Source: UTCFX2 sp963788145 (GTDB lineage Bacteria > Chloroflexota > Anaerolineae > Anaerolineales > UBA4823). From it: a stretch of DNA of 64,000 nt. The notes under the pieces are model-generated. The model ran no database searches, had not been told where the DNA came from, and saw nothing but the letters and a program-made list of their open reading frames with translations. The stretch's first letter is position 1. Every line of letters starts with the position of its first letter. Location of the stretch: the NCBI GenBank assembly GCA_963788145.1, contig CAWBFQ010000003.1, forward strand, positions 1,302,001-1,366,000, given 5' to 3'. Below, one piece after another: positions 35,840 to 44,958 of the stretch. A program made the position numbers and the translations under genes.

Positions 35840-38153
35840 TTAATCTCCTGAAGCAGCTTTAAGCTTCGGGGCTGGCTTTTTACTGCGCAAAATACTCCAT
35901 ACCACCGCGCCGGCCAAAACGATGACGATCATCCAGCCAATCACGCCGAGGTTCTGGTAAGAAACCAGGATAGGGGCGACAATCAACGAAACCAAATTGA
36001 CCACCTTGATCATCGGATTAAGGGCTGGACCAGCCGTATCTTTCAAGGGATCGCCGACCGTATCGCCAACCACACCGGCTTTATGGCGCTCGGAGCCTTT
36101 GCCCGTGTTTGCAGCCAGATTACGCGGCTCATCCTCGATGGCTTTCTTGGCGTTATCCCAGGCGCCGCCGCTGTTGGCCATAAACACCGCCAGCAATTGA
36201 CCGCTGAGAATGACACCCGCCAGGAAACCGCCCAGGGCTTCGACCCCCAGGACCAAGCCAACCAGGATTGGCATCAGCACAGAAATTGTAGCCAGTGGGA
36301 TCAGCTCTTTCTGGGCCGAGGTGGTCGAGATGCTGACCACGCGGGCGTAGTCGGGGGTTAATGATCCTTCCATCACCCCAGGGATGCGGAACTGGCGTCG
36401 AACTTCCAGCACGATCTCACCAGCCGCCCGGCTGACAGCCCGAATGGAGAGCGAACTGAACAACCAGGGCAGCGCCCCGCCTAACAGCAAGCCGATAAAT
36501 ACGGATGTATTCGAAACCCGGATGGAATTCGAGCACGGGAATATTGAGCGATGCTTGAACCCGGCCGACATCCGTGATATAGGAAGCGAAGAGGCTGACC
36601 GCTGCGATCACAGCCGAGGCAATCGCGATGCCTTTGGTGATCGCTTTGGTGGTGTTCCCCACCGCATCCAGGTCCGCCATAATCTGGCGGGCTTTGAGGG
36701 TGTTTTCGTCCTCCATATCATGCCAGGCCATCTCGCCAATGCCGTTGGCGTTGTCTGAGATCGGGCCGTAAGAGTCCATTGCGACGTTATTGCCGGTGTG
36801 ACTGAGCATACCAATACCGACCAGGGCAACCGCATAAAGCACATACAGAGCGCCATCCGCCTGGAACAGCAGCACGCTGAAGATAAATGAGATCGCAATC
36901 GCAATCAGCGCCCAAACGCTCGATTCCATGCCGACTGCCAGGCCAGACAGAATTGTGGTTGCCGGGCCGGTCTCGGTCGAATCGACGATTTCTTTGACCG
37001 GGGCTTTTGTGGCCGAGGTGAAGTAGGAGGTCAGCGGATTGAAAACGACCGCCAAAGCGACGCCAATCGTCGTCAGGGCTGCCAGCCGCCAGTCATTGGC
37101 GTATAAAATCGCAACCAGGAACGAAAAGAAGACGGTATTGACGCTGGATACCTCATAAGAGCGGAACATCGATTCTTCGGCGTTGTGGGCGCGCAGGAAT
37201 TTAATCGGGATGCTTTCCCAAATTGGAACGGTGAAAGTGCCCAGGATCGAGCTGATCACGCCAATGCCGCGGATGATCAGCGGATAGACGATCCATTTCA
37301 AGCTGTGCGTAGGATCGAATTCCATCAGGGCAATTCCCAGGATCAGGGCAGAGACGATGGTCACTTCATAGCTTTCGAAGATATCGGCAGCCATGCCGGC
37401 GCAGTCGCCGACATTATCCCCCACCAGGTCGGCCACAACTGCAGCATTGCGAGGATCGTCTTCGGGGATGTCTTTTTCGACCTTGCCGACCAGGTCCGCG
37501 CCGACATCGGCGGCTTTGGTGAAGATACCGCCGCCCACCCGCATGAACAGGGCGATCAAGGTGCCGCCAAAACCAAAGCCTAACAACGCATCTGGGGCAG
37601 CGCGCCCGAAAATGATAAAAATCACTGTGCCGCCCAACAAACCCAAACCGTCGGTCAGCATGCCGGTCACTGTGCCGGAATAATAAGCGATCGAAAGGGC
37701 CTCATTGAAGCCACGCTTTGATGCCGAAGCCACCCGGACATTCGCCTGGATCGCCATGCGCATTCCCAACTGACCAACAATTAAGGAGAAAGATGCGCCG
37801 ACAATAAATGCAAGCGTGCGGCCAATCGCGATGATGATCTGGGTGTTCTGTGGAAACTCCTTTATCGCTTCACGGCTGGGCGGGACGATGTAAACGCTGA
37901 AGAAAAGAGCCAGGGTGAGGACTGCAATCGCGGGCAGAATGGTTTTCAACTGCCGGTTCAAGTAGCTGTCCGCGCCAATCCGAATCGCATTCCAAATCTT
38001 CTGCATGGCATCGGTGCCTTTATCCTTTCTCAGCACCAGGTCTTTCAAAAGCCAGGCATAGATCAGGCTGATGAAGGCGACGACTAACACGGCAACGATT
38101 GCAATCTGCTCAAAATCGTTGAGCCCATGATGGGCGAGACCTAATATATTCAT
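35840..38153 (-). CDS. hppA: Membrane-bound proton-translocating pyrophosphatase, one frameshift
   Basis: About 770 aa and 16 membrane segments after removing one extra base near 36527. The catalytic signature DVGADLVGKVE and VGDNVGDCAGMAADIFESYE are intact. The sequence GNTTKAITKG has Lys at the position that distinguishes K+-independent from K+-dependent enzymes (Ala), so it should be a K+-independent H+ pump. It couples pyrophosphate hydrolysis to ion export across the membrane, saving energy in anaerobes. The ATG at 38153 has GAGGAG just upstream. An intrinsic terminator follows. Confidence 0.93.
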
Positions 38154-38473
38154 ATGCTCCTCTTTTATCGTTAATTTTGGAATCAAAAATTTCATCGGCA
38201 AACTCACTTGCCGCTGATCAACACCAATCACCATCGGAGGCCACCGGATAATATGGATGCTTCCCGTCTCTTCATCTGCTAAGTCTCTTGAATTCCGGCG
38301 GTTTATTCTACCACTTGATCCCCTTTCCCTCAATACAGGTGCAATTTGCTTTCAGGGATTTGACAAAGTCGCGATCTGTCATGCTGAAAGAGCGCTCTTC
38401 GAGAATGAAGCATCTCGCTAAAAAAATTACGGTACAATAGCAAAATAAGAATAGGGAAATCCAGGAGGCAGCC
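38154..38473. other. Divergent intergenic region, hppA / methyltransferase
   Basis: 320 bp holding the hppA leader, a degenerate dispersed element at 38376-38419 and, for the rightward gene, a TACAAT (38433-38438) without a clear -35. AGGAGG precedes the rightward ATG. Confidence 0.4.
38376..38419. repeat. Dispersed TGTCATGCTGA...GAAGCATCTCG element
   Basis: TGTCATGCTGAAAG, a small palindrome AGAGCGCTCT and GAATGAAGCATCTCGC make up a sequence of the kind found scattered in many environmental bacterial genomes. A degenerate relative occurs at 48183-48228. Confidence 0.5.
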
Positions 38474-39181
38474 ATGAATGAACCCAGCACCCCCAAATTT
38501 AGCCTTGCGCGCGCCTTAGTCCGCTTTTTACTGTACGTGCTGCTGTTTGCCTTCGTCCCATTGCTGATTTCCGGGCGCTGGGACTGGCTGGCAGGTTGGC
38601 TTTACGCCATCCTGACCGTGGTCGCAGCCGTGATCAGCCGCCTGCTGATGTTTCGATATAACCCCGACCTGGTGCAGGAGCGCGGCCGCTTCATGGACCA
38701 ACCTGAAGCCAAGCCGTGGGATAAGAAGCTCGCCCCGATCGTTGGGTTGATCGGACCGATGGCGACCATGATCGTTGCCGGTGTGGACGCCCGCTACCAT
38801 TGGACGCCGCCGCTGCCCGCCTGGCTGTTCTGGAAGGCGCTGATCATCTTCATCCTGGGCTACATCTTCTCCAGTTGGGCGCTGATCGAGAACCGCTTCT
38901 TCTCAGGCGTGGTGCGCATCCAGACCGAGCGCGGACATCATGTGGTGGACAGCGGCCCTTACCGCATCGTTCGCCATCCGGGTTATGCCGGCGGGATGTG
39001 GGTGTTCCTGTTCACGCCGATCCTGCTCGGTTCGCTGTGGGGCTTGATCCCGGCCATCTTGACCCTGGCGGCGATGATCGTGCGCACCGCCCTGGAAGAC
39101 CAGACCCTGCAAAACGAGCTGCCCGGCTACCGCGAATACACCCAAAAGACGCGCTACCGCCTGCTGCCGCTGATCTGGTGA
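38474..39181 (+). CDS. Isoprenylcysteine carboxyl methyltransferase-like membrane protein
   Basis: 235 aa, about five membrane segments. GPYRIVRHPGYAGGM and LEDQTLQNELPGYREYTQKT are the SAM-binding core of ICMT/PEMT-type methyltransferases. In bacteria the substrates are unknown, possibly lipids or small thiols. AGGAGG lies six bases before the ATG. Stands alone between convergent and divergent neighbours. Confidence 0.85.
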   Translation: MNEPSTPKFSLARALVRFLLYVLLFAFVPLLISGRWDWLAGWLYAILTVVAAVISRLLMFRYNPDLVQERGRFMDQPEAKPWDKKLAPIVGLIGPMATMIVAGVDARYHWTPPLPAWLFWKALIIFILGYIFSSWALIENRFFSGVVRIQTERGHHVVDSGPYRIVRHPGYAGGMWVFLFTPILLGSLWGLIPAILTLAAMIVRTALEDQTLQNELPGYREYTQKTRYRLLPLIW

Positions 39182-39191
39182 GCTTTTCGCC

Positions 39192-40088
39192 TCAGGCGCA
39201 CTCGCCCAGATCGCATAATCCGTTGCCATTGTTGTCGCGATAGCGGCGACATTGGCCGGGGTAAGAGCAGCCGCGATCGCAAACCGCCGAACAGCCGCCG
39301 GAAGGGTTGTTCTGCGAGACAACCGCAGGTTCCTGCCAGATGGGAGCGGCGGTTGGCTCTACGGTGGCAACTGCGGTTTCTGGGTCGGATACAGTCTGGT
39401 TTTCAACCGTTGGTGTCGCTTGCCCGGCTGGGATATGGCCGCCAGCGGCTCTGCCTTGAACGGTCACAGCGGTTTCTGCGGCATTACCGCTGAAGACATC
39501 CAACACACTCACAGCCGAAACCAGCGCGCCTGCGCCCACCAACCCCATCAGCTTCAAGAATTCACGCCGATCCGAGCGGAGCGGGACTGCTGCCAGTGAC
39601 GGCCCAGCAGCATGCGGCTGGGACGTACGGGTCGGGAAATGCAGCCAGGTCGGTCTGGCGAAATATTTGCGGGCAGTTTTAATGATCCAGCGGGCATGTA
39701 AACCGATCTTCAGCACCAGTAACGCCAGCGAGATCAGAGATATCGCCACGTGCACGTCTACCCAAAGCGGATAGGAATCGAGCGAAAGATTAAGCCAGGT
39801 GGAAATGATCAGCCCGGTTTCGACGATCAGGGCAAAGCTGATCAGCAAAACCCAATCGAGCAGATAAAACAGGCGAGCCTGGTTGGAGGTGCGCCTAAAA
39901 AAGCGGCGCGTGACGGCTTCGACCCAATCCAGGTGGGTGACCAGGTGATAAGCGGCCAGGGCGGACAGAGTCACGCCGAGCCATTGATGCAGCTCCACGC
40001 CGGTCAGATCAAGCCAAAAGGAAAGCAAAAAGGCGATAAAAAGGATCGCTGCGATGATCCAATTGAATTTTGGTTTATTTTTTTGCAT
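39192..40088 (-). CDS. DUF4405-type membrane protein with Cys-rich C-terminal domain
   Basis: 298 aa. The first half has four membrane helices with the buried histidines of DUF4405/cytochrome b-like proteins (HQWLGVTLSALAAYHLVTHL; WVDVHVAISLISLALLVLKI). A Tat-like motif DRREFLKLMGLVGAG lies in the middle before another hydrophobic stretch, then a Pro/Thr linker and a C-terminal Cys-rich end (CSAVCDRGCSYPGQC) with the calcium-loop-like DNNGNGLCDLGEC. This suggests a heme-binding membrane protein with a secreted tail. AGGAG precedes the ATG. Confidence 0.7.
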   Translation of the reverse strand: MQKNKPKFNWIIAAILFIAFLLSFWLDLTGVELHQWLGVTLSALAAYHLVTHLDWVEAVTRRFFRRTSNQARLFYLLDWVLLISFALIVETGLIISTWLNLSLDSYPLWVDVHVAISLISLALLVLKIGLHARWIIKTARKYFARPTWLHFPTRTSQPHAAGPSLAAVPLRSDRREFLKLMGLVGAGALVSAVSVLDVFSGNAAETAVTVQGRAAGGHIPAGQATPTVENQTVSDPETAVATVEPTAAPIWQEPAVVSQNNPSGGCSAVCDRGCSYPGQCRRYRDNNGNGLCDLGECA

Positions 40089-40206
40089 GCAAATCTCCTG
40101 TCTTGCAGATTACAGACAGGATCATAGCGCATGGTTATGAAGAAGTGATGAAGAAAATGTTTAGAGATGATTGTTTTTTGGGCGGCGCGGCGACCATCCA
40201 GGATGT

Positions 40207-41538
40207 TTATCTCATACCGCGCTCATACCACCAATCTTCAGTGTGCAGGTAACCCAGCAGGGCTTGCGAAGCTACCCAGCGCAGCGGTTCGGGGGGCCAA
40301 GGGACAGGTTTGCGGTTGACAAACCAGACGGAGGTCAGGTCGGTTTTTCGCTCTAGCAGTAAATCGGCCAGGGTCTGCCCATTGAGATGGGTCGGCGCGA
40401 CGCCATGCCCGACACAGCCGAGACTATACCAGGCGCGCCCATCGCCGACCATGCCTATGGCGGGAGCCATTTGGATCGTCACACTGACGGGACCGCCCCA
40501 ACGGAATGTGAACTTTACATCTTTCAATGTGGGGAACAGTTCGATCGTGTCCACCTCCAACTGCCGGAAGGTATTCTCATTCAGGTCGCGGTCCATGTCA
40601 CGACCATAAGCTAATGTCACATCACTGCCGCCCATGGCGATCCGATTGTCCACGGTCAGGCGCAGGTAATGGACGAGGTTGCGCGCGTCTTCGAGTTCCT
40701 GGCGGTTTTTCCAGCCAATGGAATCCATTTGCGTGTGGGTCAATGGTTCAGTAATGATCATGTGCGTGAAGGCCGGCACCTGTTTATTCCCAATTTCAGG
40801 AATGAGATGCGAATACGCGTTCGTGGCAAACACGATCTTATCGGCAGTCACTACACCTTGAGGGGTCTTTAATATGAACCTGGCGCTTCGTTGGATCTCG
40901 GTCACAGGGGATTGTTCATAAATGATTGCTCCGCTCTCCTGCGCGATGCGCTTCAATTCGCGCACCTGTTTGGCGGGATCCAAAATTCCGCAACGCGCTT
41001 CGCTCCACGCTCCAAGCACCAACGGGCTGTTCACTTCGGCGCGGGCTTTTTCTTTGTCGATCCATTCAATGCCGGTTACCCCGAGGCTGGTGAGCAATTC
41101 GAGGTCATGTTGGATGCGTTTGACGTAGCCGGGTGTTGTCGCCAGACGCAGGAATCCCGTGTATTCAAAATCGCTCTGGATGTTATGCGCGCGGATCAGG
41201 TCGCGCACCAGGTCCACCGAGCGCTCGCAATAATGATGCGCCTCGACCGTACGCTGTTTGCCGAACAGCATGGCTGTCACCGCAGGCTCAAGGCCAAAGA
41301 GGGTCATGGCAAATCCGCCGTTGCGCCCGCTGGCGCCGTAGCCAACCACCTCGCCCTCCAGCACTGCGACTTTCATCGTCGGTTCGGCTTTGCACAGGAA
41401 ATAGGCGGTCGAAAGACCGGTGAACCCGCCCCCGATGATGGCAACATCAAAAGAGACGTCACCTTGCACGGGCGCATTAGGTGAATACGGCCCGTAGTTA
41501 TTCAGCCAGTACGATTTTTGAGTGTAGTCAACGGACAT
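40207..41538 (-). CDS. FAD-dependent oxidoreductase (DAO/GlpO family)
   Basis: 443 aa. FAD-binding GxGxxG in VAIIGGGFTGLSTAYFL near residue 33 and a C-terminal DAO-type segment (GVAPTHLNGQTLADLLL). Such enzymes oxidise amino acids or amines such as gamma-glutamylputrescine or sarcosine. GGGAGGG is seven bases upstream of the ATG. Neighbours give no clue to the substrate. Confidence 0.88.
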   Translation of the reverse strand: MSVDYTQKSYWLNNYGPYSPNAPVQGDVSFDVAIIGGGFTGLSTAYFLCKAEPTMKVAVLEGEVVGYGASGRNGGFAMTLFGLEPAVTAMLFGKQRTVEAHHYCERSVDLVRDLIRAHNIQSDFEYTGFLRLATTPGYVKRIQHDLELLTSLGVTGIEWIDKEKARAEVNSPLVLGAWSEARCGILDPAKQVRELKRIAQESGAIIYEQSPVTEIQRSARFILKTPQGVVTADKIVFATNAYSHLIPEIGNKQVPAFTHMIITEPLTHTQMDSIGWKNRQELEDARNLVHYLRLTVDNRIAMGGSDVTLAYGRDMDRDLNENTFRQLEVDTIELFPTLKDVKFTFRWGGPVSVTIQMAPAIGMVGDGRAWYSLGCVGHGVAPTHLNGQTLADLLLERKTDLTSVWFVNRKPVPWPPEPLRWVASQALLGYLHTEDWWYERGMR

Positions 41539-41668
41539 GGTTCCCTCCCAGATGCCACATGTTTGTAGCGTAATTGTAGCATAAAGAGGAGATGTCTGAA
41601 CAAGCGCTCATTCCACACTTTTGGCGAGCGGAGAATGATCGAGCTAAACGGTTGATCGACATTGTGTT

Positions 41669-42811
41669 ATGATTAATAAATCTCTTCCCGATGACCCTCT
41701 TATGGAGCAACCCATAACCCCATTAGATTGTATTCTTCAAGGCGACTGCATCGAGATTTTGAACGCTTTGCCCGAAAGCTCGATTGATCTGATCTTTGCC
41801 GACCCGCCGTATAACCTGCAACTTCAGCAACAACTTTGGCGTCCGAACAGCACTTTGGTGGATGCGGTGGATGATGCCTGGGATCAATTCAGCGATGTTC
41901 CGGCGTATGATGAATTCAGCCGGCGCTGGTTATCTGCTTGCCGGCGGGCGCTCAAAGAGGACGGGACGATCTGGGTGATCGGCTCTTATCATAATATCTT
42001 TCGGGTGGGCGCGATCATGCAGGATTTGGGTTTCTGGTTTTTGAATGACGTGATCTGGATCAAAACCAACCCGATGCCAAATTTCCGGGGGGTGCGCTTC
42101 ACCAACGCCCATGAGACCTTGATCTGGGCGAGTAAGACGAAAGGGGCGCGTTATACCTTTAACCATCACGCCATGAAAAGCGTCAACGATGGCTTGCAAA
42201 TGCGCAGCGACTGGCTTCTGCCGATCTGCTCGGGCGCAGAGCGGATCAAAGAAAACGGCAAGAAAGCGCACTCCACCCAAAAACCGGAAGCGCTGCTCTA
42301 CCGGCTGATCCTGGCTTCCAGCAATCCCGGCGATGTGGTTCTGGACCCCTTCTTTGGCAGCGGGACCACCGGCGCGGTCGCGCTCAAACTGCACCGCCAT
42401 TGGATCGGGATTGAGCAGGATGAGAATTATGTCCGCATCGCCCAACAGCGGCTGGATCAGATCAGACCCGAAGCATTCCAGGATGAAGTCTTCGATGTGC
42501 GCGACAAAAAGCGCCTGCAGCCCAGAGTCGCTTTCAGCAGTCTGCTCGAAAATGGCTTGCTGCGACCCGGCCAGGCGCTCTACTTTCACGGCGATCGAGG
42601 CCAGCCTGCCCTGCTCAAACCGGATGGCAGGCTGCTGATCAACGGTTTTGAAGGATCGATCCACCAGGCGGGCAAATATCTGATGAACGGCGGTCCCTGC
42701 AACGGCTGGGATCACTGGTATTTTGAGACTGAGACAGGCGATTTGCAGCCGATTGATGTGCTGCGACAGAAGATTATTTTTGATCCAGGTAATCCAACAC
42801 CGCCTGACTGA
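41669..42811 (+). CDS. ccrM: CcrM-like adenine DNA methyltransferase
   Basis: 380 aa beta-class N6-adenine methyltransferase. Motif IV is DPPYNLQL; the run VDAVDDAWDQF, GTIWVIGSYHNIFRVG, PNFRGVRFTNAHETLIWASK and DPFFGSGTTGA follow CcrM of Caulobacter almost word for word. The C-terminal third has the RAMA-like domain that CcrM uses for DNA recognition (GSIHQAG, CNGWDHWYFET). By this similarity it should methylate GANTC. No restriction enzyme is adjacent, so it is an orphan regulator-type enzyme or part of the addiction island. Start could also be the ATG at 41702. Its end overlaps hepT by 38 bp, tail to tail. Confidence 0.88.
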   Translation: MINKSLPDDPLMEQPITPLDCILQGDCIEILNALPESSIDLIFADPPYNLQLQQQLWRPNSTLVDAVDDAWDQFSDVPAYDEFSRRWLSACRRALKEDGTIWVIGSYHNIFRVGAIMQDLGFWFLNDVIWIKTNPMPNFRGVRFTNAHETLIWASKTKGARYTFNHHAMKSVNDGLQMRSDWLLPICSGAERIKENGKKAHSTQKPEALLYRLILASSNPGDVVLDPFFGSGTTGAVALKLHRHWIGIEQDENYVRIAQQRLDQIRPEAFQDEVFDVRDKKRLQPRVAFSSLLENGLLRPGQALYFHGDRGQPALLKPDGRLLINGFEGSIHQAGKYLMNGGPCNGWDHWYFETETGDLQPIDVLRQKIIFDPGNPTPPD

Positions 42812-43199
42812 AAGCATCGAAATCAGCCAGATGGCGCGATAATATCCCATAGACAGCGGCGTCATCAATGCGGGCGTAATCATGCACGATCAAATTGCGG
42901 AATTGCGCCATCCGAATCAGGTTGGGCAAAAGTTGAGTGGGAACGATTCCGGCATCCGTCAATTGGGTGAAGACGCCTTTATTATCTGCAGGCGCAGGCA
43001 ATCCTTCAAGGGCGATGATCTGCTGGCCGATATCCAGGCTGGCTTCGATCGACAGATGTAGCGTGCGCTCGACCGCTCTCCGGATCAGCTTATTTTCGGT
43101 GTAAGTCCGAAAATCGACCTTACTGAAGTTTCTTAAGTCGCTCAGATAATCGTTGAGCAGCTTCAAGCGTTCGCGAATCGTTTCGAGTTGTGCGATCAA
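42774..43199 (-). CDS. hepT: HepT-type HEPN ribonuclease toxin
   Basis: 141 aa. RNLIVHDY carries the HEPN RNase motif RxxxxH and the tyrosine that the cognate MntA AMPylates. The start is a TTG with GGAGG seven bases upstream, inside the 3' end of mntA. HepT cleaves RNA and is silenced by adenylylation. Length matches the family. Confidence 0.88.
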   Translation of the reverse strand: MIAQLETIRERLKLLNDYLSDLRNFSKVDFRTYTENKLIRRAVERTLHLSIEASLDIGQQIIALEGLPAPADNKGVFTQLTDAGIVPTQLLPNLIRMAQFRNLIVHDYARIDDAAVYGILSRHLADFDAFSQAVLDYLDQK

Positions 43200-43623
43200 T
43201 TCCTGCCTCCCGAATGCGCTCCGTAACCATCTGATTGAAGAATTCCAGGCGCGGTTTGAAATCGTAGTAGATTTTCATTGCCCTAGTCTGAAAAGCGATT
43301 CGTTCACTCTGGCTGCGCTCGTAGAGCAATACACCCTCGCGTACCGCCTCAAACGCAAGCAGCGGCGTGGCCAGGTTCAATGCGACCACCTGGACTTCCC
43401 GGCTGGTGAAGTCGCTCAAATCGGTCATCAGATCGAGGATACGCTCCACCAGCATCTCCCCAGCGAGAGAAGGATCGAACAGCACGGCAAAGTCCACATC
43501 ACTGCCAGGGTGGATTTGGCCGCGCGCCAACGAGCCAAACAGATAAGCGACGCTGACATCCGGCTGGCGGGCGAAATACGCTCGAACTACGTTTAGATCA
43601 ATGATGCGGCTGATATCATCCAT
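43120..43623 (-). CDS. mntA: MntA-type nucleotidyltransferase antitoxin
   Basis: 167 aa. FGSLARGQ...GSDVDFAVLF is the GSx10DxD nucleotidyltransferase motif. MntA adds AMP to the HepT tyrosine. The frame overlaps hepT by 80 bases and is about 25 residues longer than usual; a one-base shift near 43205 would give a stop overlapping the hepT start instead (AATTGATC), so the overlap may be a sequence artefact. Confidence 0.85.
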   Translation of the reverse strand: MDDISRIIDLNVVRAYFARQPDVSVAYLFGSLARGQIHPGSDVDFAVLFDPSLAGEMLVERILDLMTDLSDFTSREVQVVALNLATPLLAFEAVREGVLLYERSQSERIAFQTRAMKIYYDFKPRLEFFNQMVTERIREAGIDRTTRNDSRTLEAAQRLSERLKKLQ

Positions 43624-43757
43624 CGTTGTGCTCTCTAACTGAAATTATAGCACTGCGAAAGGCGATCTGGGGTTATGAAGCGCTGCTGGCTCGAATGCTG
43701 ACTTTTGTCTAACGCTTTCCTGCTGTGGTCGATAACAGATCGGATGAGATTCTACTC

Positions 43758-43790
43758 AGCCTTCCGAAGTTTCGGAAACTTCGGAAGGCT
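43758..43790. terminator. 33-nt palindrome
   Basis: AGCCTTCCGAAGTTTC and its exact complement flank a single G. Read rightward, it is followed by GGTTTTA. It lies just after the leftward gene ending at 43800, for which it is the probable terminator. Confidence 0.6.
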
Positions 43791-43799
43791 GGTTTTAGG

Positions 43800-44225
43800 T
43801 CAGCGGCGCTGGGCCAATTCGTATTCGATTATGGTGAAAGCCCGGCTGGCTTGCGTGCAGCGAAAGGCGATATCGATCCGGCCGCTCCAGTCTGGCTGAA
43901 ATAGCCCGGCTTCGAAGGCTGCCCACAGTTCGCCTTCGCCCCCCAACGACCATTCAACTTGATGTAAGCGCTGATCCGTCCAGGGCAGGTTCAGGACCAT
44001 CTGGTTGAAAGCTGTTCCCAACACACGCTGATGGGTGAGAGCGAGGGCGCCCAGGCGCTGCGTGCGCCTGTACGAGGTCAGGCGCGCAGGTGTGCGCAGG
44101 TTGAGATATGTGACGATCACTGGGAAGCCTTGTTCCAAAAGGCGGACGCCCTCAAATTCCATCATTGGCCCGAACTGAGGGCGGAGGGCGCCGATCTTGA
44201 AGAAACGATAGAGGAGTGAAGACAT
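43800..44225 (-). CDS. Hypothetical protein
   Basis: 141 aa, soluble, no signal or membrane segment, several Trp and Arg residues. No family recognised. It is flanked by toxin-antitoxin genes and by a strong palindrome at its 3' end. Frame integrity over 425 bp and an isolated position between intergenic stretches support a real gene. Confidence 0.5.
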   Translation of the reverse strand: MSSLLYRFFKIGALRPQFGPMMEFEGVRLLEQGFPVIVTYLNLRTPARLTSYRRTQRLGALALTHQRVLGTAFNQMVLNLPWTDQRLHQVEWSLGGEGELWAAFEAGLFQPDWSGRIDIAFRCTQASRAFTIIEYELAQRR

Positions 44226-44456
44226 GATTTAATCCTATTTCGGCTCGGAAGTCCTAAGGCATTGTTGGGAAGCGGGTCAAGCTGCCGAGATCCGGGGCTG
44301 GTTACTGGCAATTATAATAGATCAGGTCAACCTGAGGGGGCAAGCTGGATCGAGCGGTGAAATGAATATAGTGGACTGTTCGACTTGAAGCATGAAATTG
44401 TCAGACGGGTTGGGGAGGAAAGATCTATAGACTCACACACTTAATTTAAAGTCAAT
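44226..44456. other. Intergenic, nothing recognised
   Basis: 231 bp between the hypothetical gene and the PIN-toxin gene. No long palindrome, promoter pair or short gene with motif support was found. Confidence 0.4.
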
Positions 44457-44951
44457 TTAATCGCTCGCATTAAGTCGAAAGTGTTCATCCAACTGACAAA
44501 AAAGTGTTGGCAGATATTGGGAATCCGAATTTTTCCCGATTCTGCCGGGAATCCTGCCTTGCTGTTCTGATGGATTCAGAGCCTCAAGCGTAACAACGAC
44601 TGCCCCTTGATTTTTCGCAAACGCAACAACCCAAGGGTCTGCGCCATCTAAAAAAACCTGGATATGTTGTGGTTCGTATCTGTTGGCTACAAAATTTGCA
44701 ATCTCTGAATAGGTGCTAACAATTGGCTCATCCGGGTAGCTAAATAGGGAATCCTTATTTGTTCGCGCCCATTCAGATAATTGATCTCTTGATTTTATTA
44801 TTTCATCAAAAACATTTATCGGACAAACAATAACGCCTTTGTTAGACCACTCACGAATGCCAGCCCAAAAACCCGGAGCTATATCAAATGCGTAATATTG
44901 TCGGTAAGCTTGGATGAGAACATTCGTATCTAAACAGTACAACATGTCCAT
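44457..44951 (-). CDS. DUF4411 family PIN-domain toxin
   Basis: 164 aa from the ATG at 44951, which follows the ImmA/IrrE stop by 7 bp; a further ATG at 44984 would overlap it. The N-terminal CLDTNVLIQAYRQYY has the first PIN aspartate, PINVFDEIIK the second acidic site and DGADPWVVAFAKNQGAVVVT the third, as in DUF4411 ribonuclease-like toxins. Encoded with the usual metallopeptidase antitoxin partner. Confidence 0.85.
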   Translation of the reverse strand: MDMLYCLDTNVLIQAYRQYYAFDIAPGFWAGIREWSNKGVIVCPINVFDEIIKSRDQLSEWARTNKDSLFSYPDEPIVSTYSEIANFVANRYEPQHIQVFLDGADPWVVAFAKNQGAVVVTLEALNPSEQQGRIPGRIGKNSDSQYLPTLFCQLDEHFRLNASD

Positions 44952-44958
44952 TCCAAAG

